In this document: piece after piece, positions 1 through 9,112 of the stretch | Position numbering within the stretch: position 1 is the stretch's first letter | Layout of the letters: every line of letters begins with the position of its first letter | From: Lacticaseibacillus daqingensis | Lineage (GTDB): Bacteria > Bacillota > Bacilli > Lactobacillales > Lactobacillaceae | NCBI RefSeq assembly: GCF_003946115.1 | Contig: NZ_RHOH01000007.1 | Location: 1-64,000, forward strand | Length of the DNA: 64,000 nt | Direction of reading: 5' to 3' | Program-made: the position numbers and the translations under genes | Notes under the pieces: model-generated | Database searches by the model: none | Told to the model about the DNA's origin: nothing | What the model saw: the letters and a program-made list of their open reading frames with translations, nothing else

Positions 1-100
1 GCAATGTTTTAATTCTCTTCGATTCAAGATCGAAGACCCTATCACATTTACGAAACTTTGTTCAGTTTTCAAAGGACTACTTTGTCCAAAAGACAACTTG
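1..100 (-). promoter_or_regulatory. Probable rRNA operon leader
   Basis: On the minus strand this stretch contains CTTTGAAAACTGAACAAAG (about 57-75). This resembles the antitermination/processing leader found upstream of 16S rRNA, and in 16S-23S spacers, of Bacillota. It follows two sigma-A-like promoters in the same direction. The rRNA itself would lie beyond position 1, so this is an inference from motif and promoter arrangement. Confidence 0.55.
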
Positions 101-103
101 ATT

Positions 104-132
104 AGTCTATCAATTGGATGTTCACTTGTCAA
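104..132 (-). promoter_or_regulatory. Putative rrn promoter P2
   Basis: Minus strand TTGACA (127-132), a 17-base spacer, then TAGACT (104-109). It reads toward the left edge, directly upstream of the rRNA-leader-like sequence. Confidence 0.6.
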
Positions 133-210
133 CGATAACTTTCAAAAACTTGTTTGAATAAAAATTCAATCAGTGGCTTTTCATAAGCTATCTCGCTGAC
201 AACGTTGACT

Positions 211-239
211 ATCATACCAACTGGGATATGGCCCGTCAA
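211..239 (-). promoter_or_regulatory. Putative rrn promoter P1
   Basis: Minus strand TTGACG (234-239), 17-base spacer, TATGAT (211-216). Together with P2 it forms the tandem promoter pair typical of rRNA operons, placed just after the serS terminator. Confidence 0.6.
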
Positions 240-251
240 CCCCTTTTTCAC

Positions 252-279
252 AAAAAAACAGCCGCATTGCTGCGACTGT
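252..279 (-). terminator. serS terminator
   Basis: Minus strand CAGTCGCA-GCAA-TGCGGCTG, an 8-bp stem with one G-U pair, followed by seven T. It lies 13 bases after the serS stop codon. Confidence 0.85.
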
Positions 280-292
280 ATAAAGATACGAC

Positions 293-1576
293 TTACCCCT
301 CTGGCACAATAACGGTCTGACCGGCCATATAAGGGACCAGCACCTCGGGGATCGTGACCGTGCCATCCGCGTTTTGATAGTTCTCAAGGATGGCCGCCAC
401 GGCGCGCCCAACTGCGAGACCGGAACCGTTCAGGGTGTGCACGAACTGCGGCTTCCCGTTGTCATCGCGGTAGCGAATCTGCGCCCGCCGCGCCTGAAAA
501 TCCGTACAGTTGGAGCAACTGGAGATTTCGCGGTAACGGTCTTGGGCAGGCAGCCACACTTCCAGGTCATTGGTCTTGGCGCTGGTGAAGCTGGCATCCC
601 CGGCCGCTAAGGTGATGACGTGGTAAGGCAGACCCAGCTTTTGCAGCAAGTCCTCTGCATCATGCACCAGCTTCTTGAGCTCCGTCCAGGAGTCTTCCGG
701 CTTGCAGAACTTCACCATTTCCACTTTGTTGAACTGGTGCATCCGGATCAGTCCACGGGTGTCGCGCCCGGCACTGCCGGCCTCGGAACGAAACGCCGGC
801 GACAGCGCAGTGAAGCTGACTGGCAACTTTTCACTTGGCACGATCTCGACACGGTAGTAGTTTACCAATGGCACCTCGGCCGTTGGGATCAGCGTCAGCG
901 GTTCGCCGTCGTTGGTGATGCTGTAGACGTCTTCCGTAAACTTGGGAAACTGGCCCGTCCCAAACATGGAATCGTTATTCACGAGGTACGGCGTGATCAT
1001 TTCGGTGTAGCCTTCCTTGGCGTGCTCATCCAAGAAGAAGTTGTACACGGCACGTTCAAGCCGCGCCCCGGCGCCTTTATAGTAAACAAAGCGGCTGCCG
1101 GAGACCTTCGCGGCGCGCTCGAAGTCTAAGATCCCCAAGTCTTCGCCGAGTTCAAAGTGGGCCTTCGGGGTGAAGTCAAAAGTCCGTGGGGTGCCCCACT
1201 TGTACTCTTCGCGTGCATCTGCCTCATCCATCGACATCGGCACATCATCCGCCGGGAAGTTGGGCAGGCGAACAAGAATGTGAGTCACTTTGGCTTCAAC
1301 TTCTGCCAGTTGTTGATCCAGCGCGCTGATCTCCGTCCCGACGGCGCGCATGGCGGCAATCTGATCATCGGCGTTTTCCTTCGCGCGCTTCTTAGCTGCG
1401 ATTTCACCTGACACCGCGTTGCGCTTCGCCTTCAAGTCCTCGGTTTGCACAATGATGCGGCGCCGTTGTTCATCCAGCGCCAGCGCGTCGTCGATCGTCT
1501 CTGGCTTCACGCCGCGCGCCGCAAGCTTGGCTTTGGCCCAGTCGGGGTCTTGGCGCAATTGCTTAATATCTAACAT
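293..1576 (-). CDS. serS: Seryl-tRNA synthetase
   Basis: Class II aminoacyl-tRNA synthetase that charges tRNA-Ser in the cytoplasm. The 427-residue length is normal for bacterial SerS. The N-terminal ~110 residues form the lysine/glutamate-rich coiled-coil arm that contacts the tRNA. The catalytic core follows, with the motif-2 region [21 protein letters not shown] and the C-terminal motif-3 region [20 protein letters not shown] at 1574-1576 is preceded by AAGGGAGGACC. The gene is single, preceded by a T-box leader with its own promoter and followed by a terminator, so it is regulated by the charging level of tRNA-Ser. Identification is secure. Confidence 0.98.
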   Translation of the reverse strand: MLDIKQLRQDPDWAKAKLAARGVKPETIDDALALDEQRRRIIVQTEDLKAKRNAVSGEIAAKKRAKENADDQIAAMRAVGTEISALDQQLAEVEAKVTHILVRLPNFPADDVPMSMDEADAREEYKWGTPRTFDFTPKAHFELGEDLGILDFERAAKVSGSRFVYYKGAGARLERAVYNFFLDEHAKEGYTEMITPYLVNNDSMFGTGQFPKFTEDVYSITNDGEPLTLIPTAEVPLVNYYRVEIVPSEKLPVSFTALSPAFRSEAGSAGRDTRGLIRMHQFNKVEMVKFCKPEDSWTELKKLVHDAEDLLQKLGLPYHVITLAAGDASFTSAKTNDLEVWLPAQDRYREISSCSNCTDFQARRAQIRYRDDNGKPQFVHTLNGSGLAVGRAVAAILENYQNADGTVTIPEVLVPYMAGQTVIVPEG

Positions 1577-1590
1577 GATGGTCCTCCCTT

Positions 1591-1828
1591 AGTAACGTCT
1601 TCGTGAACGCAAAAAAGCGTCAATTCATCCCCACAATGGGACGAATTGACGCTTACTCCGCGGTACCACCCAAGTTCAGCCAAACGGCCACCCTCATTCT
1701 GGTAACGGTCAGCTGCCGTGCGGCTTCTCGCCGCCCACTGTCGCGCTGGAATGCGGGCTTGAATGGCTTGCACCGACCGCCATCTCTCTGCACTGCCCTT
1801 AGGCGCCTAATCACGTGTTTGTTGTGTG
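1591..1828 (-). promoter_or_regulatory. T-box riboswitch leader of serS
   Basis: The minus strand holds the hallmark T-box sequence TGGGTGGTACCGCG (1659-1672), followed downstream by an intrinsic terminator and then serS. Uncharged tRNA pairing with this box stabilises the antiterminator. A structured Stem I region precedes it (about 1690-1828). I could not fix the specifier codon with confidence; serine follows from the gene downstream. Confidence 0.9.
1611..1653 (-). terminator. T-box-controlled terminator
   Basis: Minus strand AAGCGTCAATTCGTCCC pairs with GGGATGAATTGACGCTT, then TTTTTT. It is mutually exclusive with the antiterminator formed by the T-box bulge. Confidence 0.9.
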
Positions 1829-1833
1829 CCTTA

Positions 1834-1862
1834 AGAATACGATAGTTTCACGCGGGTTGCAA
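1834..1862 (-). promoter_or_regulatory. serS promoter
   Basis: Minus strand TTGCAA (1857-1862), 17 bases, TATTCT (1834-1839). It starts within a few bases of the end of the upstream flp gene and leads into the T-box leader. Confidence 0.7.
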
Positions 1863-1867
1863 GCCCT

Positions 1868-2527
1868 TCACGCCTGGTTGGCCAGTGCATGCCGGTCCAG
1901 AATGGTGATCACATTCCCCTTGGCTTGCTTCAGCCAACCGGCAGCCTCGAACTGCTTCATTTTGCGACTGACGGTTTCCGGGGTCGTTCCCAGGTAGCGC
2001 GCCAGGTCCTGACGCTTCATCGGCAGCGTGAACGTGGTATCCGCTTGCGCCGCCAGATAGGTGCCCAGTCGCGTCCCCACCGGTGTGGTGGCTAAGGTGT
2101 TGCGTTGCTCTAAGGTCTCGATCCGCTGCGTCAACGCCTGGATCAACGGCAAACTCAGCGCCGGCTCGGTCAGCAGCAGGTGTTGAAAGTCTTTTTGGTA
2201 CAGGACACACGCAGAGACCGGGGCCATGGCCGTGGCACTTGCCTGGTGCGTGGCCGCGATGAACAGCGCGTGATCGCCGTCAAAGTCGCCCGGCGTCAAG
2301 ACGCGCAAAATGTGCTCATCGCCATCCGCGCTGGTTTGGGCCAGCTTGACCTGCCCTTGATGAATGATGTACAAGGCGGCCGCTGGCGTACCAGCGGCGT
2401 ACAGGGTGGCCCCTTGGGCAAACTGAGTATGCTGAACGAGCGCTTCGAGCTGTTCCAGAACCGACTGAGGGAGGTGCGCAAAAATCGGCACCGTCCCCAC
2501 ACACAGATGCGCGTTAGTAGTCAACAT
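1868..2527 (-). CDS. flp: Crp/Fnr-family regulator, Flp type
   Basis: Cytoplasmic transcription factor of 219 residues. An N-terminal cyclic-nucleotide-binding-like beta-roll (about 12-120) is followed by a Crp-type helix-turn-helix (about 165-200, MKRQDLARYLGTTPETVSRK). It lacks the N-terminal cysteine cluster for the [4Fe-4S] centre of true FNR. It has only Cys9 and Cys107, matching the two-cysteine layout of Lactobacillus casei FLP, where they form a redox-switching disulfide; function here is inferred from that family. ATG 2525-2527 follows GGGAGG and overlaps the stop of the upstream Mga-like gene by 14 bases, indicating translational coupling. Confidence 0.88.
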   Translation of the reverse strand: MLTTNAHLCVGTVPIFAHLPQSVLEQLEALVQHTQFAQGATLYAAGTPAAALYIIHQGQVKLAQTSADGDEHILRVLTPGDFDGDHALFIAATHQASATAMAPVSACVLYQKDFQHLLLTEPALSLPLIQALTQRIETLEQRNTLATTPVGTRLGTYLAAQADTTFTLPMKRQDLARYLGTTPETVSRKMKQFEAAGWLKQAKGNVITILDRHALANQA

Positions 2528-4076
2528 TGCCTCCCAAACTTAGCTTGTCATCCCAGATCTGGCGCACTTCCGCGTATAGTTCGCCGAACCAGTCATTGGA
2601 CGAATTGGCCGCCCACTTGTAGGTCAACACATCTCCACGCCGCGCAACGGCATCCGGGACAGTGGAGCTTTCGATGACCAGATCCGCCGCGGCGACCTGC
2701 TCCGGTGGCAGCAGTTCAACGATCGGCTGGCTGATCAAGAAGGCCAGCAAGTCAATGTAGCCCAGCACGGTTTGCTCGATCATCAGCGCGACCTTCACCT
2801 TCACCGGTGGCACGAATTGGGTCGCCAAGTGCAACAGATTGCGGTAGTAAGACTCGATGAGCGTCTCCAAGTACGGGTCAAACTCGTTGAGCTTGCGTGC
2901 AAAAACCACGTGTTCCAGCGTCTGGCGCACTTTTTTGGCAAGGGCTGGATTGTCCGGGATCTGACGCAGCTTGTCGTTCATCTCGTACGCGATCGCCTGC
3001 GAGATGTCGTCCCCAAACTCAACGGTGGAAACGGTATTGGCCAGCAGATTCGCCTTGAGCATGTTCATCGCCTGCTCCGGTAGCCGGTCTTGCTCGACAA
3101 AGCTCACCGGCAGTTTGGCTAAAAAGTCCGTCACCAGCGTGTAGATAGCCAAGTTGTAATGCTTGAAGCGCTGCATCGTCTTGGCCAGGTCGGTCGCGCT
3201 CGTGGTGACGTAAAACGGCAGGAAATTGAACAGGAAGTAGACCGCTGCGCTTTCGCCCAGCTGCTCGGACAGGCTCAATTCGGGCCACGGGAAGTCCGCT
3301 GCCAGCTCCTCGAAGATGTTGGCCGTTGGGTACTTCAGCGTGAGGCTGCTTTCATCGTACGGAATGGTTGCCCCGTCCTGAATCCGGTACTGAGAGATAG
3401 CCGTGTAGTACATGGCGATTTCGCGCGTGACCATGTTCGGCGTGCCCACATCATACAGCTTCACGACGCCGTCCACCAGCGCCCCCGTGGTGTCGCGCGC
3501 GACGTTGTCGAATGGCCAGACTGCCCCGTCTGTCGCCAGCCAACAGATCATCGTCAAAAACAGGCGGACGCGCTTCTCCTCGCCCTGGATGGTCAGGGTC
3601 TCGTAGGAAAACCGGACGCCGAACTTGCGCGAAAAATCGCGCAGTGCCTTAAGGTGCCGCAACATTGTGGCCTTGCTCGTCTCCTCGTGGGTCAAGAACG
3701 CGTCAAAGTTCTCGTACTCATGGGTGAGCAGTGCCTGCAGAAACTTGTACGGGTGACTTTGCATCACAAAGTACGCGCGCACGGCACTCGAAGACAAGTT
3801 GAACAGCTTTTTAGCCGACACGCTTTTGCTGCCCGTCATCGCCTCCAGCGCTGCGACTAACCCATTGTAGGTGTTATAAACACTCCCATAATTGCGGCCC
3901 GTTAAGGAGGCAATCTGCTTCAAGTTCACGTCTTTAACCAGTGGTTCATGCGCCCGTTCCGCGCCCAATCGGTCTGCCACAGGTGTCTGGGCAGTCCGAG
4001 AGTTCACGATCTTGCGGAACAGGCTCATTTTTTCCGCCTCTGACATAGACAGAAAGATATCCTCGCGTCCCCGCAT
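2514..4076 (-). CDS. Mga-family transcriptional regulator
   Basis: A 520-residue protein related to Mga-type regulators. There is an N-terminal helix-turn-helix (NLKQIASLTGRNYGSVYN), a second HTH-like segment (SKATMLRHLKALRDFSRKF), then a long helical region with GEEKRVRLFLTMICWLA. The open frame continues upstream to 4151, but ATG 4074-4076 has GGGGGAA six bases before it and gives the family-like N-terminus MRGREDIFLSMSEAEKM. It is co-oriented and overlapping with flp. A paralogue (5233-6756) lies across the kinase gene with the same blocks (GDEKQIRLFLQQVYWLA). Targets are unknown. Confidence 0.75.
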   Translation of the reverse strand: MRGREDIFLSMSEAEKMSLFRKIVNSRTAQTPVADRLGAERAHEPLVKDVNLKQIASLTGRNYGSVYNTYNGLVAALEAMTGSKSVSAKKLFNLSSSAVRAYFVMQSHPYKFLQALLTHEYENFDAFLTHEETSKATMLRHLKALRDFSRKFGVRFSYETLTIQGEEKRVRLFLTMICWLATDGAVWPFDNVARDTTGALVDGVVKLYDVGTPNMVTREIAMYYTAISQYRIQDGATIPYDESSLTLKYPTANIFEELAADFPWPELSLSEQLGESAAVYFLFNFLPFYVTTSATDLAKTMQRFKHYNLAIYTLVTDFLAKLPVSFVEQDRLPEQAMNMLKANLLANTVSTVEFGDDISQAIAYEMNDKLRQIPDNPALAKKVRQTLEHVVFARKLNEFDPYLETLIESYYRNLLHLATQFVPPVKVKVALMIEQTVLGYIDLLAFLISQPIVELLPPEQVAAADLVIESSTVPDAVARRGDVLTYKWAANSSNDWFGELYAEVRQIWDDKLSLGGNVDY

Positions 4077-4101
4077 TTTATATTCCCCCAAAAATCTTAT
4101 A

Positions 4102-4147
4102 TATGACCGGTTGCTTCGATAATTATAACCTTGAGTTATGACCGGTT
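4102..4147. promoter_or_regulatory. Direct repeat pair upstream of Mga-like gene
   Basis: TATGACCGGTT occurs at 4102-4112 and again at 4137-4147, 35 bases apart, in the intergenic region between the divergent regulator and kinase genes. It is a candidate operator for one of the Mga-like proteins; this is an inference from position and repetition. Confidence 0.45.
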
Positions 4148-4309
4148 TCAAACTGATTTATCTAAAAATGAGTTTCGTTCTCATGCACCCGTCCCAACAA
4201 TTCTGCCGGGGGTGTCTTGCAATCTGGCTAAGCGGCCATTAAGATGGAATCTGCGTCACCTGGCGCCACATTCCACGGGCCACCGCCCACCAGACAAAAG
4301 AGGACACCC

Positions 4310-4963
4310 ATGACACTGATCGTATTAGCCGGCACCATTGGCGCGGGTAAAACCAGCCTCACCACCATGTTGGCCGACCACCTCGGCACCCAAGCCTTCT
4401 ATGAATCCGTTGAGGACAACGAGGTTTTGCCCCTGTTCTACGAGAACCCGAAGCAGTACGCCTTTTTGCTTCAAATCTACTTTCTTAACAAGCGCTTCGA
4501 CGCCATCAAGCAGGCCTACTCAGAGGATAACAACATTCTCGACCGGTCGATCTTCGAAGACTCCCTGCTTTTTCATCTGAATGCGGACCTCGGGCGGGCG
4601 ACCGCCACGGAGGTCCGTGTCTATGATGCCCTGCTGGCCAATATGATGCAGGAGTTGCCCTACGCTGCTTACAAAAAGCGCCCCGATTTGCTGGTGCATA
4701 TCCGCGTCTCGTTTGACACGATGCTGCAACGCATCAAGCGGCGCGGCCGCAGCTACGAGCAACTGGACGTGGACCCGAGCTTGTACCACTACTATGAAGA
4801 GCTGAACCGGCGCTATGACCAGTGGTACGCCGATTACGACCAAAGCCCCAAGATGCAGATCGACGGCGACCAGCTCGACTTCGTCACCAATGCGGCCGAC
4901 CGCGCCGAGTGCCTGCGCTTGATCGATGCGCGCTTGGCGCAACTCAAGGCCCCCACCGCGTAA
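4310..4963 (+). CDS. Deoxynucleoside kinase (dAK/dGK family)
   Basis: Phosphorylates deoxyadenosine and/or deoxyguanosine (or another deoxynucleoside) for salvage. The 217-residue protein has P-loop GTIGAGKTS near the N-terminus, the ILDRSIFED segment carrying the catalytic-base region, and an Arg-rich lid RIKRRGRSYEQ near residue 145. Start ATG 4310 follows AAGAGGA; the frame upstream to 4244 looks non-coding. In lactobacilli such kinases often come as heterodimer pairs, but only one is present here. Specificity cannot be read from the sequence. Confidence 0.9.
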   Translation: MTLIVLAGTIGAGKTSLTTMLADHLGTQAFYESVEDNEVLPLFYENPKQYAFLLQIYFLNKRFDAIKQAYSEDNNILDRSIFEDSLLFHLNADLGRATATEVRVYDALLANMMQELPYAAYKKRPDLLVHIRVSFDTMLQRIKRRGRSYEQLDVDPSLYHYYEELNRRYDQWYADYDQSPKMQIDGDQLDFVTNAADRAECLRLIDARLAQLKAPTA

Positions 4964-4971
4964 CCCCGAAG

Positions 4972-5003
4972 GAACCGTTGCCCTTGGCAGCGGTTCTTTT
5001 TTT
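4972..5003 (+). terminator. Kinase gene terminator
   Basis: GAACCGTTGCC-CTT-GGCAGCGGTTC forms an 11-bp stem followed by seven T. Confidence 0.9.
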
Positions 5004-5129
5004 GAGGCTGAGCCAAAAAGCGGTTGTGTCCGGAATGGCAACACGGGCGTTGCGTTTTAATTTGAACATTCTGGCATGTCGTGGTTCATTCTTAGGCCAT
5101 TAATGATGTCCCGCCCCATCTTTCTCACG
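5004..5129 (+). repeat. Intergenic repeat, copy 1
   Basis: Begins GAGGCTGAGCCAAAAAGCGG and contains a 33-base block at 5078-5110 (GTCGTGGTTCATTCTTAGGC onward). That block recurs with one mismatch at 16370-16402, where the flanking start GAGGCTGAGACAAAAACGG is also similar. It is non-coding. The internal part differs between the copies, so this looks like a dispersed small repeat with conserved ends. Confidence 0.7.
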
Positions 5130-5232
5130 CCACCAACGGGCTCAACCTGGTCGTCCAGATTAGAATCCTGTTTTATTATTTTGAGATTTTGATATACTAG
5201 GAATGAAAAACTGACTGGATTTGGAGGTGCCC

Positions 5233-6756
5233 GTGGCGATGCGCTTTGAAGAACTCTTCCTCGAAAAGGCTGACCTGCAAAAATTCGACATGTTTCGCCG
5301 GCTCGTCCGCGCGCACAATGACACGCTGACGATCACGGACCTCAGTTTGCAAATGAATCTCTCCTACCAGCAAAGCTACAACATCTTCCAGGAACTCCTG
5401 CAGGATGTCGCCGCGTTGACCGGGTTATCACGCGCAACGGCCAAGCGGGCCCTCACGCAGGGGACGCTGACGCTTTCGGTCGACCGCTACCGCTACACCT
5501 TGCTGGAGGACACCATCGCCTTCCAGTTTCTCGACTACGTGGTTCAGGCCAGTCAACCGCGCGTGGATCAATTCTCGGCGGACCACTACATCAGCCACTC
5601 CACGCTACTGCGCAAAACCACGCCGCTGCGGCGCTTTTTGACGCGTTACCGGCTCAAGCTATCCCTCACCCAGGCCAAACTGACCGGGGACGAAAAGCAG
5701 ATCCGGCTGTTCCTCCAGCAAGTCTACTGGCTGGCGTACCGCGGGTTACGCTGGCCCTTTAAGGCGATCGATCAACCCGCACTTGTCGCCCAGTACCAGG
5801 CCCTGCCCACCGCGGCCACGGATCCGATCCTCGCGATGCAGGAGCAGGTCTTTTGGGCCGTTTGCCGCACGCGGATCGCCCACAATGACATCCTCAAATG
5901 GACGGACCGGTTCAAGCAGCTGTTCACGGGGTACCCGACCCCGTCCCTGATTTATCAGACCAGCCAGTTTCCGCGGCTCACCCAGCGCGAAGTGCAAGCG
6001 GAAAGCGACTTCTTTGACTTTTACCAGCAAAAAAACGTCCGCTTCACCCCGCTCACACCGCGCGAAGATGCGCTCATGACTTACCTCAAGGCGCGCCCGC
6101 ACACAGGCTGGTCGGTCGTCAGCCGTCTCATCAACGCCCTCAACGCCGAGGATGCCACCACGGTTGCGCCGCTGTGGGCCGACCCGCAGCTGGTGATGAA
6201 CATGTTACGACTGGCCACGTCCTTTTACCTGATGGACGGCAACTACCTGAAGCAAGCGGACTTTTTCACCACGGCGCAGCTTGTGTACCAGCAAACCCAA
6301 TTGCGTGACTATCTGACGGCGGTCATCAACGGCCTGCCAGACACTCCTGAATTTGCCCCGTACAAACGGGAGGCAGCCGTGTTCAGCCAGATGTTGTCCC
6401 TGCTGTTCGTGCCGGTGCTGAACCGCTTCGCCCAAGACACCACCGTGGCTGTCAAACTGGTCATGGCCTCAAGCGACATCGTGCACGGCGACATTCGGGA
6501 ATTTCTGGCTAACATCGCGGTGGTCACCGTTTTGCCGGCCGACGCACCACTCACCGCGGCTGACCTGCTGATCACCGCCGAAGACGACTTCATCACCCCG
6601 CACCAAGTCTTCACCCCGCCAGCCGTTGCCACCTTCGATTGGTACTTGGACGCCACAGAAACCGACTACTACCTGCTTTACCAGCGCATCTACCAGCTGT
6701 ACCAAGCCAAACTGCAGGCCACTGGCACCGCATTGAACGCAGCAAAAAGCGGCTGA
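5233..6756 (+). CDS. Mga-family transcriptional regulator, paralogue
   Basis: About 507 residues, similar in layout to the protein at 2514-4076: HTH (TITDLSLQMNLSYQQSYN), second HTH-like block (SHSTLLRKTTPLRRFLTRY), then GDEKQIRLFLQQVYWLA. Start choice: GGAGG at 5223-5227 fits GTG 5233 (5-base spacing) or ATG 5239 (11-base); the TTG at 5221 overlaps the ribosome site and is unlikely. An extended -10 TGATATACT lies about 5188-5196. The gene ends inside a bidirectional terminator. Its target is unknown. The pair flanking a nucleoside kinase gene suggests, without proof, local regulation. Confidence 0.75.
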   Translation: MAMRFEELFLEKADLQKFDMFRRLVRAHNDTLTITDLSLQMNLSYQQSYNIFQELLQDVAALTGLSRATAKRALTQGTLTLSVDRYRYTLLEDTIAFQFLDYVVQASQPRVDQFSADHYISHSTLLRKTTPLRRFLTRYRLKLSLTQAKLTGDEKQIRLFLQQVYWLAYRGLRWPFKAIDQPALVAQYQALPTAATDPILAMQEQVFWAVCRTRIAHNDILKWTDRFKQLFTGYPTPSLIYQTSQFPRLTQREVQAESDFFDFYQQKNVRFTPLTPREDALMTYLKARPHTGWSVVSRLINALNAEDATTVAPLWADPQLVMNMLRLATSFYLMDGNYLKQADFFTTAQLVYQQTQLRDYLTAVINGLPDTPEFAPYKREAAVFSQMLSLLFVPVLNRFAQDTTVAVKLVMASSDIVHGDIREFLANIAVVTVLPADAPLTAADLLITAEDDFITPHQVFTPPAVATFDWYLDATETDYYLLYQRIYQLYQAKLQATGTALNAAKSG

Positions 6757-6781
6757 CCCCCACCGGGATCAGCCGCTTTCG
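6744..6781. terminator. Bidirectional terminator
   Basis: AAAGCGGCTGA pairs with TCAGCCGCTTT. A-rich sequence precedes it, giving a T-run on the minus strand, so it serves both convergent genes. The stop codon of the Mga-like gene is part of the stem. Confidence 0.85.
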
Positions 6782-6799
6782 TGTGCTGGCACGCATTGC

Positions 6800-7579
6800 T
6801 CAGGCCCGCATCTTCGCGGTGGTCAGGTACGCCGCGCCCTGATTGCGCGCGGCGGCGGCCTCATAGAGCCACACTAGCTTGGCCGTGTTGTTGGCCAGCT
6901 CGTACATCACAATGGTCATCAGTTCCAGCCGCGTGAACAGCCGCGGCGTGCGCGGCTGGGTTTCAAGCCACTCGGAAAAGCGCATCTCAAAGTCTGCCAG
7001 CGTCCAGTTCAGCCGACTCAGCAGTGTCTTGAGCATCTGCTTTTCAAACTCGGTCACCTTGGCCCAAGTTGTGTGGTAGCTAAAGGTCGCTGGGTCGCAC
7101 GGCCGCTGAATGTCGAGGTCTTGGTCGATCAGCGCCATCAGGGTCTGGATCGCGGCCAGATCGTGCTGGGTCTCGTACTCAAGCCGCAATTCGTGCCGTA
7201 ACAGGACCGCCATATACGCCGTATCATCCTTGAAGCGGTGCTTGGCCTGGCTCAGCAACTCCTGCAACAAGGGATACCCCGTGAGCTTGGGTTGCCAGAA
7301 CCCGCGACGGGCGCGCGCAAAATCGATCACGTCTGGCAGGTAATACTCGTGAATCCACAGCCAGTCGGCGATATCACCCAAGGCGGTTTGCCCCGCCGTG
7401 GTGAGCGTATACGGACCGCCGACCGCTTGCGTCAACACGCCGCGCCGTTCAAGCTGGGCAATCGTGCGGACCGGGTCGAGGTGATAGCGCTCTTGCCACA
7501 CCGGATCCGTGCAAGTGTCCGTCGCGTCTGCCATCGTCAATAGATAAAGGAACACTTTGGTTGCAGGGGTCAACCGCAT
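6800..7579 (-). CDS. Hypothetical protein with winged-helix-like N-terminus
   Basis: A 259-residue soluble protein I do not recognise. Residues ~1-75 (TKVFLYLLTMAD...RTIAQLERRGVLTQ...PYTLTTAGQTAL) have the look of a winged-helix domain. The remainder is helical with many Trp, Leu and Glu residues. It contains no membrane segment, signal peptide or catalytic motif that I can name. It is convergent with the Mga-like gene and upstream of the LysP-like gene on the same strand. ATG 7577-7579 has GGAGAACGGCTC upstream. It could be a regulator; no function is assigned. Confidence 0.6.
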   Translation of the reverse strand: MRLTPATKVFLYLLTMADATDTCTDPVWQERYHLDPVRTIAQLERRGVLTQAVGGPYTLTTAGQTALGDIADWLWIHEYYLPDVIDFARARRGFWQPKLTGYPLLQELLSQAKHRFKDDTAYMAVLLRHELRLEYETQHDLAAIQTLMALIDQDLDIQRPCDPATFSYHTTWAKVTEFEKQMLKTLLSRLNWTLADFEMRFSEWLETQPRTPRLFTRLELMTIVMYELANNTAKLVWLYEAAAARNQGAAYLTTAKMRA

Positions 7580-7660
7580 GAGCCGTTCTCCTTCCGGGCA
7601 AATTTCACCTTATTTTAACCGGCGGTGAAAACGCTGTCAACAACATTCCACCGCAATGGG

Positions 7661-9112
7661 TCATCCAGCGTCCCGGTGATGCGGCGTGAGGTCAATTTCA
7701 TCCAAGCGCAGCAGGTGCGTCTTATGCCGCCACTTGTACCCGATAAATAGCACCAAAAACAGCGGGATAGACATGTACGACACCAGCAAGCGGCCCCAGT
7801 TGAAGTGGCTGACCGCATTCATGTCCTGCCCCAGCAACACCACCGCGCTCATCAAGATGGCCAGCAGCGGGCCCACCGGGAACCACTTGGCGTGATACAC
7901 CAGCTCACTGACCTGGTGCCCTTGCCGCAGGAAGGCACGGCGGAAACGGTAGTGGGACACCGCAATGCCCAGCCAGGCGATGAAGCCGGTCAGCCCACTG
8001 GCCGCAACCAACAAGCTGTAGACCTCATTGCCCATCACGCTGGTCAAAAACGTCAGTGCCCCGACCACGGTGGTGGCCAAAAGCGCCGGCAGGGGCACAC
8101 CGCGGTCGTTGGTTTTGGCAAATAACCGCGGGGCGAACCCGCTGGCTCCCATCGCCCAAAGCATACGCGTCGAAGCGTACATGCCGGAGTTCGCGCTGGA
8201 CAGCACGGAGGTCAGGATCACCGCGTTCATCACACTGGCTGCCCCAGCCAACCCGATGCGCTGAAAGACCAGCGTGAAGGGCGAGATCGCCACATCCTTG
8301 GCACTGGCCCCCAGCAGGTTCGGGCTGGTGTACGGAATGATCGCCGCGATCACGGCAATCGCGAGCACGTAAAACAGCAAGATGCGCCAGAAGACCGAAT
8401 GAATCGCCTTGGGGATGCTGGTTTCCGGCGTCTCGGACTCCCCGGCCGTGATCCCGATCAACTCAGTGCCCTGAAAGGAGAACCCCGCCACGACAAAAAC
8501 GGCGAGCCCCGCGGGCAGTCCACCGACAAACGGGGCCGAACCGATCTGATAGTTGTGCAGGCCGATGGCGGGCCCGGCGCCGAGCACCCCGACGATCGTC
8601 AGAAGCCCCACGGCCAGAAACACCAGCACCGTGACCACTTTGATCAGGGCCAGCCAGTACTCCGTCTCGCCAAACGCGCGCACCGAGATAATGTTGATCA
8701 GAAAAATCAACGCCAAAAAACTCAGCGAAAACACCCACCCCGGCACCGCCGGGAGCCAGAAGTGCATCACAATGGCGGTCGTGGCAACATCGACCGCCAC
8801 CGTGATCGCCCAATTGAACCAGTAGTTCCACCCGAGCGCAAACCCGAGCGCCGGGTCCACGAAGCGGCTCGCGTATTCCGAAAACGAACCGGACACCGGC
8901 ATGTACGTCGCCATTTCACCGAGGCTCGTCATCAGGAAATACACCATCAGCCCAATCGCGCAGTAGGCCAAGATGGCGCCCCCGGGCCCGGCGGTGGCGA
9001 TCGCGCCGCCGCTGGCGACAAACAGCCCGGTGCCAATCGAGCCGCCCAACGCGATCATCGACAGGTGTCGCGTCTTCAGGGTGCGGGCCACTGTATCTGT
9101 TGCTTTTGCCAA
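7661..9112 (-). CDS. lysP: Amino acid permease, LysP-like
   Basis: Inner-membrane APC-superfamily transporter of 483 residues with about 12 hydrophobic segments. The N-terminus (LKTRHLSMIALGGSIGTGLF, then TAGPGGAILAY, MTSLGEMATYMPVSGSF, ALGWNYWFNWAITVAVD) follows lysine-specific permeases closely, so lysine uptake by proton symport is the best guess; basic or other amino acids remain possible. No leader that would mark lysine control (L-box) was seen. A -10-like TATACT lies near 9160. The palindrome GGTGTCTAGACC precedes the start at about 9144-9155. Confidence 0.85.
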   Translation of the reverse strand: MAKATDTVARTLKTRHLSMIALGGSIGTGLFVASGGAIATAGPGGAILAYCAIGLMVYFLMTSLGEMATYMPVSGSFSEYASRFVDPALGFALGWNYWFNWAITVAVDVATTAIVMHFWLPAVPGWVFSLSFLALIFLINIISVRAFGETEYWLALIKVVTVLVFLAVGLLTIVGVLGAGPAIGLHNYQIGSAPFVGGLPAGLAVFVVAGFSFQGTELIGITAGESETPETSIPKAIHSVFWRILLFYVLAIAVIAAIIPYTSPNLLGASAKDVAISPFTLVFQRIGLAGAASVMNAVILTSVLSSANSGMYASTRMLWAMGASGFAPRLFAKTNDRGVPLPALLATTVVGALTFLTSVMGNEVYSLLVAASGLTGFIAWLGIAVSHYRFRRAFLRQGHQVSELVYHAKWFPVGPLLAILMSAVVLLGQDMNAVSHFNWGRLLVSYMSIPLFLVLFIGYKWRHKTHLLRLDEIDLTPHHRDAG

